A DNA stretch of 64,000 nt from Flavobacteriaceae bacterium (lineage in GTDB: Bacteria > Bacteroidota > Bacteroidia > Flavobacteriales > Weeksellaceae): the NCBI GenBank assembly GCA_031277475.1, contig JAITMJ010000103.1, positions 1 through 64,000 on the forward strand, in the 5' to 3' direction. Of this stretch, positions 59,259-64,000 are shown piece after piece. Each line of letters opens with the position of its first letter. Positions within the stretch are counted from its first letter, which is position 1. The notes below the pieces were generated by a model. It saw only the letters and a program-made list of their open reading frames with translations. It was not told the origin of the DNA and ran no database searches. The translations under genes were made by a program, and so were the position numbers.

Positions 59259-59657
59259 ATGTTTCATAAAAACAGGAATAAGGAAAAACAGGAAATTGTT
59301 CCGGATAATATCACTACCGTCATTGATGTAAACTGCATTATCGAAGGAAAACTCAGTGGAAAAGGTTATATAAAAATTGACGGAAAAGTTTTGGATTCCG
59401 TAACCGGAGACGGTATTGTTTTGGGGCAGGAAGGTTTTATAAAAGGCGATACGAAAGCCAAAGAAATTGTGGTTTACGGGAAAATCGAAGGAAATATTTT
59501 TGCAGATAAATTAATTCTGAAATCCACGGCCGTAATCAAAGGGAATATTCAAGCACAATCTTTTCAAATGGAAAACGGTGCGAAATACAAAGGTTCCGTG
59601 GATATGAAAACCAATTTTGAAGATTCCCCCGCCGAAAAACATGCGGGTAAAAAATAG
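59259..59657 (+). CDS. Bactofilin
   Basis: A 132-residue polymer-forming scaffold protein. ATG 59259 is used; the longer frame overlaps the M23 gene. The central beta-helix has recurring hydrophobic steps (CIIEGKLSGKGYIKIDGKVL, IKGDTKAKEIVVYGKIEGNI, STAVIKGNIQAQSF). N- and C-terminal tails are disordered. It lies directly after the M23 endopeptidase, whose location it probably controls. The stop coincides with the start of a HlyD remnant on the other strand. Confidence 0.93.
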   Translation: MFHKNRNKEKQEIVPDNITTVIDVNCIIEGKLSGKGYIKIDGKVLDSVTGDGIVLGQEGFIKGDTKAKEIVVYGKIEGNIFADKLILKSTAVIKGNIQAQSFQMENGAKYKGSVDMKTNFEDSPAEKHAGKK

Positions 59658-59898
59658 CCCAACATGATTAAAACTTTTTTGCCGACTTTCACTTTTCCCG
59701 AATTGACGGCAGGAATTTGCATTCGTCCCGCTAAAATATTTTGATTTTCCGGCGAAACGAAAAGCAAAACATCGCCAGTTTTCACGAATTGATTTTCGCT
59801 CGAAAACTGCTGAAAACTCGCTGTTCCGGCGGTTGAGGAAATGATAAGATAGTTTTGTTCCCACTGTTTCAGGGATTTCCCCAGCGAATCTCCAATGC
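59657..59898 (-). pseudogene. Fragment of a HlyD-type secretion adaptor (C-terminal barrel part)
   Basis: About 80 codons on the minus strand read GKSLKQWEQNYLIISSTAGT, then FQQFSSENQFVKTGDVLLFV and GKVKVGKKVLIML, which is the beta-barrel region before the C-terminus of Bacteroidetes HlyD adaptors. The start, membrane helix and coiled coil are missing, as is the real end. The complementary coiled-coil part lies at 21352-21636 on the + strand. An inversion between the two points would put the pieces in the same order and orientation, about 90 codons apart. Confidence 0.7.
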
Positions 59899-60537
59899 GG
59901 CAGACTCGTGAGAATGTCTTGAACGCTTTTCGCTTCTCAACTCTATATTATCATTGTTTTGAATTTATTGGCACGCAGTTTACGGATAAAAAAATCTATG
60001 AAATCATAATAATCCAGGTCAAACACATTAAAATTTTAAATGTTTATAACAAATAAATTAAATATGGTTAGTATTTTATAAATATTTAAGTATAATTTTA
60101 ATGCAAAGAATTTTTAATCCTGAATCAAGTTCAGGACTGAAAAATATTTTAAATACAATGTCGTTTCACTCGGCAACCGGAAAAACGTATTAAAAGAACG
60201 CGAGCCTTTGCTAAATAAAATGCCTTTGCGTTTTCAAAAAACCCGGATAAAAATAGAAATCTTTGCGTTAAAAAAAGACGATGGATTAACATTTTTTAAT
60301 GCGTTTAGCCTTGATAATAATCTACGTCATCCGCATGCTTTCCATACATATTGATTAACCCAATTCCAACTGATTTTTTACCAATCTGTAAAAATCATAA
60401 AAATTAGAGTCTGTTTAAATTTTTGGCTAATATGTCGGCTGACGATTGCCTTCAATCTCGTTCTAAAAAAAATGAAATAGAAAGGATTAGACTTATAACA
60501 TTTCGTATTTTTAAGTCTAATTCCCTATTTTTGTGAG
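59899..60537. other. Intergenic region before rmlD
   Basis: About 640 nt with no convincing gene. There is one small hairpin (CCTGAA, loop TCAAG, TTCAGG, 60119-60135). A TATTTTTG at 60524-60531, 7 nt before the start codon of rmlD, suggests a near-leaderless transcript. AT content is high. Confidence 0.4.
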
Positions 60538-61410
60538 ATGAAAAAAATATTGATTACCGGCGGGAATGGACAATTGGGGCAGTGTTTTCAGAAAATCGCT
60601 GCCGATTATGCTTCGGATTTTGAATTTAATTTTACCGATTTTGAAACGTTGGATATTACCGACAAAACCGCTGTTTTCAATTTTTTTGAAAATTATATTC
60701 CGGATTTTTGCATTAATGCCGCTGCATACACTGCCGTAGATTTGGCGGAAACCGAAATCAAAAAGGCATATTCCGTAAATGCAGACGCTGCTGTCAATTT
60801 AGCCGAAGCCTGCAAAAAACATTCTACTTTGTTGATTCACATTTCTACGGATTACGTTTTCGACGGCGATACGGAAATTCCTTACGATGAAAACAGTACT
60901 ACAAATCCTATCGGTATTTACGGAAAATCCAAAAGAAAAGGCGAAGAATTGGTTTTGGAAATCAATCTGAAAACCATTGTTTTGAGGACGTCTTGGCTGT
61001 ACTCGGAATTTGGAAAAAACTTTGTGAAAAGCATGCTGAATCTCTTTTCACAAAAAGAAGAATTGGGAATTGTTGCCGATCAGTTCGGGCAACCGACTAA
61101 TGCCAACGATTTGGCACAAGCCGTGATGAACATCATTAAATCTGATAAAAAAGAATTCGGAATTTTTCATTTTTCCAATTATCCCGAAACCACATGGTTT
61201 GATTTTGCTAAAAAAATTGCCGAATTTTCCCAATCACCGATTAAATTAAAAGCCATAACAACCGAACAATTTCCGACCCCCGCAAAACGCCCGAAACGCA
61301 GTACATTGAGTTTGGAAAAAATAAAATCTGTTTACAACATAACGCCGAAACGCTGGGAAAACAGTTTCAAAGAGTGTTTGGAAAATATGAAAAATCAAAG
61401 AGAATCATGA
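60538..61410 (+). CDS. rmlD: dTDP-4-dehydrorhamnose reductase
   Basis: A 290-residue extended SDR enzyme for the last step of dTDP-L-rhamnose synthesis. NADPH-binding motif ITGGNGQLGQCF at residues 5-16, INAAAYTAVDLAE, ISTDYVFDGD and the catalytic Tyr/Lys in YGKSKRKGEE (with the preceding ENSTTNPIGI). C-terminal substrate part RPKRSTLSLEKIKSV. Complete. rmlA, B and C are not next to it, so the pathway is scattered. Confidence 0.94.
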   Translation: MKKILITGGNGQLGQCFQKIAADYASDFEFNFTDFETLDITDKTAVFNFFENYIPDFCINAAAYTAVDLAETEIKKAYSVNADAAVNLAEACKKHSTLLIHISTDYVFDGDTEIPYDENSTTNPIGIYGKSKRKGEELVLEINLKTIVLRTSWLYSEFGKNFVKSMLNLFSQKEELGIVADQFGQPTNANDLAQAVMNIIKSDKKEFGIFHFSNYPETTWFDFAKKIAEFSQSPIKLKAITTEQFPTPAKRPKRSTLSLEKIKSVYNITPKRWENSFKECLENMKNQRES

Positions 61411-61571
61411 AAAAAAATCAAAAAGAATTTTTAAGACTTGAATAGTAACACGATATCAAAATCTCTAAATGGTTGAGACAATCACTAAGCGGACGAAATT
61501 AACAACACAGAATTTAGCTGACTGAGCCTGTACCAAAAGCCACAGAAAATAGATGTTTGATAAAAATTATC

Positions 61572-62060
61572 TCATTTCCAAACTATTTTTAAGTCTCTAA
61601 ATTCAATGGTTCCGCGATTTTTCGACGCATCAGTAGAATACTCGAATTTTAGTAATTTCATATATTGAGTTTGTGGCGGAACTTTTATGAGAATCGGTTC
61701 AATTTTTGTGGGGACATCTGTATTGAACGTTCCACTAATACTCTTACTACCAAAATCTGCATAATCTTCTCTATGGTATTGCTCACCCTCTAAATCAATT
61801 CCCGAAAAATGTTTAAGGCCAATATATTTATTGACATCTTTATTATTAACCAAAATAGATATTGTTACGGTTTGTTGTTGAATATTGCCTTCAATTTTTG
61901 TTATTGAAAAATCCGTTTTATCGAAATTAGTTTGATATTGCGGTTTGTTTACATTGATAACTTCTTTCAGATATTCATTTTCTTTAATGATTTCATCACA
62001 ATTTTGTCCAAAAATAAAATTTGCAGAAAAGATTGCTGTAATTGTTAATAATTTTCTCAT
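61572..62060 (-). CDS. Small exported protein of unknown function
   Basis: A 162-residue protein with a signal peptide (MRKLLTITAIFSANFIFGQ) and a beta-rich mature part (DFSITKIEGNIQQQTVTISI, LIKVPPQTQYMKLLKFEYST, FRDLKIVWK). I do not recognise a family. The next gene upstream on the same strand is the Gly/Tyr-rich lipoprotein, 80 nt away. Confidence 0.75.
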   Translation of the reverse strand: MRKLLTITAIFSANFIFGQNCDEIIKENEYLKEVINVNKPQYQTNFDKTDFSITKIEGNIQQQTVTISILVNNKDVNKYIGLKHFSGIDLEGEQYHREDYADFGSKSISGTFNTDVPTKIEPILIKVPPQTQYMKLLKFEYSTDASKNRGTIEFRDLKIVWK

Positions 62061-62140
62061 AAAAATTTATTTGAATTAATAGGATTAATATAGTGAATGC
62101 CCATTATTACGAAAATAACAGGCATTCATATTTTGTATCA

Positions 62141-63130
62141 TCATCTTCTGCCGCCTCCCGAGGAGCGTCCGCCGCCGGAACTTCCGGAACTCACGCCGCC
62201 ACCGCCGGAACGAATTCCGCCGCTTGACGAGCCGCTGCTTCTCACGCCGCCGCTGTTGTAGCCGGAATTATTTCTCGGTGTTGTGGTGTTTCTCGGAGTT
62301 GTAGTTGTATTTCTTGGCGGAGTTGTGTAGGTGTTATCTCTCGGAGTTGTAGTGCCGGTTCTTATTCCGCCGGTGTTTCTCGGAATAGTTGTGGTATTAT
62401 TCCTTACGCCGGAATTTGTGGTTCTTGTTCCTGAAGTGGAATTTCTGACACCGGTATTGGCAAACGCTCCGTTTGAGCCTATTCTTCTGTTCACAAAACC
62501 CGGTGCGTTGTAGGAATTGTAGCGATTTCCATAATAATTATGATGATAATATCCGCCGTAATAATATGGATTGTATCCGTACCAATACGGATTGTAGCCA
62601 TACCAATACGGACTGTAATACCCGCCGTACCAGCCGGAATAAAATCCGTAGCCCCAATATGGAGAATAATATCCGCCCCAAGGCGAACCCCAGCCCCAAC
62701 TGTAGCCAAGTCCCCAACCAAAACCGGAATACATTCCGTAATAATAAGGATAGCCCCAGCCGTATCCGTACCAACCGGAATTGTAATAATTGGTTTCCGA
62801 ACCGACGTAGCTACCCCAATCCGAGCCGTAGTATTGGTCGTCTGAAGTGGTTGTTCCGTCCCAATCTTTGTATCGGTCGTAAACGATTTGGTTTTGGTCG
62901 CGTTCAACGTAATCCGTATTCTGATAATCGTAATATTCCCCGACTTTGTTGCCGTTTGTCATCGCACCTGCGGGAAGTGTGTCTCTGTTGGGATCATAGT
63001 AAACCCCGTCTGTTTCGCTGTATCCGTCTGTTACGATGATACAAGATGTAGCCAAAAAACCTGCTGACATCAATAAAATTGCTTTGAATTTTATAACATC
63101 AAATACTTTTTTGTATATATTTTTTTCCAT
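62141..63130 (-). CDS. Gly/Tyr/Trp-rich low-complexity lipoprotein
   Basis: A 329-residue protein. The N-terminus has a hydrophobic segment (FKAILLMSAGFLATSC) with a likely lipobox at Cys30. After an acidic segment the middle (about 105-215) is an almost pure Gly/Tyr/Trp/Pro sequence (GWYGYGWGYPYYYGMYSGFG). The C-terminus is Thr/Arg/Asn- and then Gly/Ser/Arg-rich, with repeats of TTTPRN and SSGG. There is no enzymatic motif. It could be a cell-surface or matrix protein; that is inference. Similar sequences occur in Flavobacteriia as far as I recall. Confidence 0.75.
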   Translation of the reverse strand: MEKNIYKKVFDVIKFKAILLMSAGFLATSCIIVTDGYSETDGVYYDPNRDTLPAGAMTNGNKVGEYYDYQNTDYVERDQNQIVYDRYKDWDGTTTSDDQYYGSDWGSYVGSETNYYNSGWYGYGWGYPYYYGMYSGFGWGLGYSWGWGSPWGGYYSPYWGYGFYSGWYGGYYSPYWYGYNPYWYGYNPYYYGGYYHHNYYGNRYNSYNAPGFVNRRIGSNGAFANTGVRNSTSGTRTTNSGVRNNTTTIPRNTGGIRTGTTTPRDNTYTTPPRNTTTTPRNTTTPRNNSGYNSGGVRSSGSSSGGIRSGGGGVSSGSSGGGRSSGGGRR

Positions 63131-63311
63131 GATAAAGAATTTTTTGGGTTTAAATATTTTTAATTTATACTAAAATTACACTATTTCCAATATGTAAATT
63201 TTGGGTAAAATTAGTCTTTTCGCTTGGATAAAACAAGAATAAAAAAGTTAAAAGTAATTTAACGTAAGCAATGGGGTAAATCTTACGCGGATTTTTTCGC
63301 AGATTAACAGA

Positions 63312-63338
63312 AAAGTTCCGCCCGGAGGGCGGAACTTT
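63312..63338 (-). terminator. Terminator of the right-edge gene
   Basis: Arms AAAGTTCCGCCC (63312-63323) and GGGCGGAACTTT (63327-63338) are perfectly complementary over 12 bp with a 3-nt loop. On the minus strand it is followed by a short T run. Confidence 0.75.
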
Positions 63339-63363
63339 GACATTATCATGATGGATTTTTTTT

Positions 63364-64000
63364 TTAGTTTTTAACAAGCGTTTGATTAATAATCACTTTA
63401 TTATCTCTCGAAATGTTTACAACATACATTCCTGAAGGGAAACTGCTTAAATCAAAAGAGTTTCCTGTTTTTGAGATGACAATAGTTCCCATACTATTTG
63501 CAACTTTGATTTGATATAAATCTTCCTGTTTTCCGATTCCGGGACAAGGGTCTTCAACTCTATGTAAAATCGAATAATTGTCCGAAACTCCATCGGTTTT
63601 TACAAGAATATATGTTTCACAAGGTATCATGGGCGGAGGCGTTAGATATGCCATATAGTCCGTGGTACCGCATGCATTTGTGGCTTGAACTTTAACATCC
63701 ATAGTCCAATTGTTATTTGGACCTGTTGCCCATCCCCCGGTTTGGGAATTTATATGTAGATACACACCTCCCGGTGGATTTGAGGATATTTTTGTCCATG
63801 TGATTTGTGTGATGCCCTGATCTTCGGGATTAATAGCATTTTCAATACCATCACTGATATAAAAATGGGATTCATTATAATAGGTTGGATCGTTAATTTG
63901 AGTTACCTGAAAGTTCGGTTTCCCCACCCAGATTTTTTTGGAAAGCGTTTTTGTTCCACAGCCTGAACCGCTCATAGTAACTGTAAGTGTTAAGCCTCCG
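63364..64000 (-). CDS. C-terminal part of a T9SS-sorted surface or secreted protein (runs off the right edge)
   Basis: The frame stays open to the right edge; the ATG at 63975 is internal, since the codons before it (GGLTLTVT) read on in the same style. The visible 211 residues start in a beta-sandwich (TLTVTMSGSGCGTKTLSKKI) of the PKD/Ig type with Cys residues. The last 70 form a type A T9SS sorting domain (QIKVANSMGTIVISKTGNSF, SFPSGMYVVNISRDN, ending TLVKN). The N-terminus lies outside the window, so the function cannot be told. Confidence 0.85.
   Translation of the reverse strand, partial: GGLTLTVTMSGSGCGTKTLSKKIWVGKPNFQVTQINDPTYYNESHFYISDGIENAINPEDQGITQITWTKISSNPPGGVYLHINSQTGGWATGPNNNWTMDVKVQATNACGTTDYMAYLTPPPMIPCETYILVKTDGVSDNYSILHRVEDPCPGIGKQEDLYQIKVANSMGTIVISKTGNSFDLSSFPSGMYVVNISRDNKVIINQTLVKN

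Noticed and set aside
60290-60350. Short minus-strand frame (MYGKHADDVDYYQG) before rmlD
   Set aside because: Fourteen codons only, no context; not supportable as a gene.
62473-63039. Frames on the + strand and in the other minus frames across the Gly/Tyr-rich gene
   Set aside because: Low-complexity DNA keeps several frames open; only the frame with signal peptide and lipobox makes sense.

Overview
The window looks like the chromosome of a member of the Flavobacteriales (Bacteroidota), probably of the Chryseobacterium/Weeksellaceae kind; the exact genus is inference. The grounds are low G+C, Bacteroidetes-type promoters (TTG, about 19 nt, then TAnnTTTG), type IX secretion features (porQ and proteins with C-terminal sorting domains), S46 dipeptidyl peptidase, paired OmpH/Skp genes near bamA, and a WbqC-family protein. 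REGION 1 (1-11260) is accessory. Five Rhs repeat-associated core fragments, each ending in a different C-terminal toxin domain and each followed by a putative immunity gene, lie in tandem on the + strand, together with two stand-alone toxin tips that keep their immunity partners. Four of the five cassettes have no proper start and begin abruptly inside the Rhs core just after the same short repeat. They therefore look like an orphan Rhs-CT/immunity store that could feed a full-length rhs gene outside the window. IS1-family ends and a complete IS1-type element (10366-11257) close the array. REGION 2 (11300-21300) holds a lipoprotein, a HIT protein, clpX, a T9SS substrate with a small PID-CTERM-like partner, a TlpA-like thioredoxin, tRNA-Met and aminopeptidase P. 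REGION 3 (21350-22100) is a graveyard: a HlyD fragment, a frameshifted gene recalling Abi-type proteins and the last residues of what looks like a restriction-modification methylase. The missing end of a HlyD gene lies in the opposite orientation at 59657-59898, which would fit an old inversion of about 38 kb. REGION 4 (22372-49760) is core genome: DUF3857 protein, GT-C-type membrane protein, rpoN, pth, lipoprotein, WbqC, subtilisin-like protease, rsmB, an M16 peptidase pair, hutI, rsmE, mfd, mazG, porQ, Nudix, S46 peptidase, tRNA-Pro, thioesterase and two ompH genes. The mfd gene carries an in-frame insert that reads like intergenic repeat DNA. REGION 5 (49900-64000) holds a polyvalent-kinase-like gene plus repeat DNA wedged between ompH and bamA, then bamA, ffh, an LD-carboxypeptidase, murI, an M23 peptidase/bactofilin pair, rmlD, small secreted proteins, a Gly/Tyr-rich lipoprotein and the end of a T9SS substrate that runs off the right edge. 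HOW IT WORKS TOGETHER: regions 2, 4 and 5 are largely envelope biogenesis (bamA, ompH, murI, M23/bactofilin, ldcA, rmlD), protein quality control and export (clpX, ffh, porQ, proteases) and nucleic-acid housekeeping. The array in region 1 is inter-bacterial competition gear. A hairpin family with compensatory base changes is scattered between genes at 24.4, 50.7, 56.7 and 58.0 kb.
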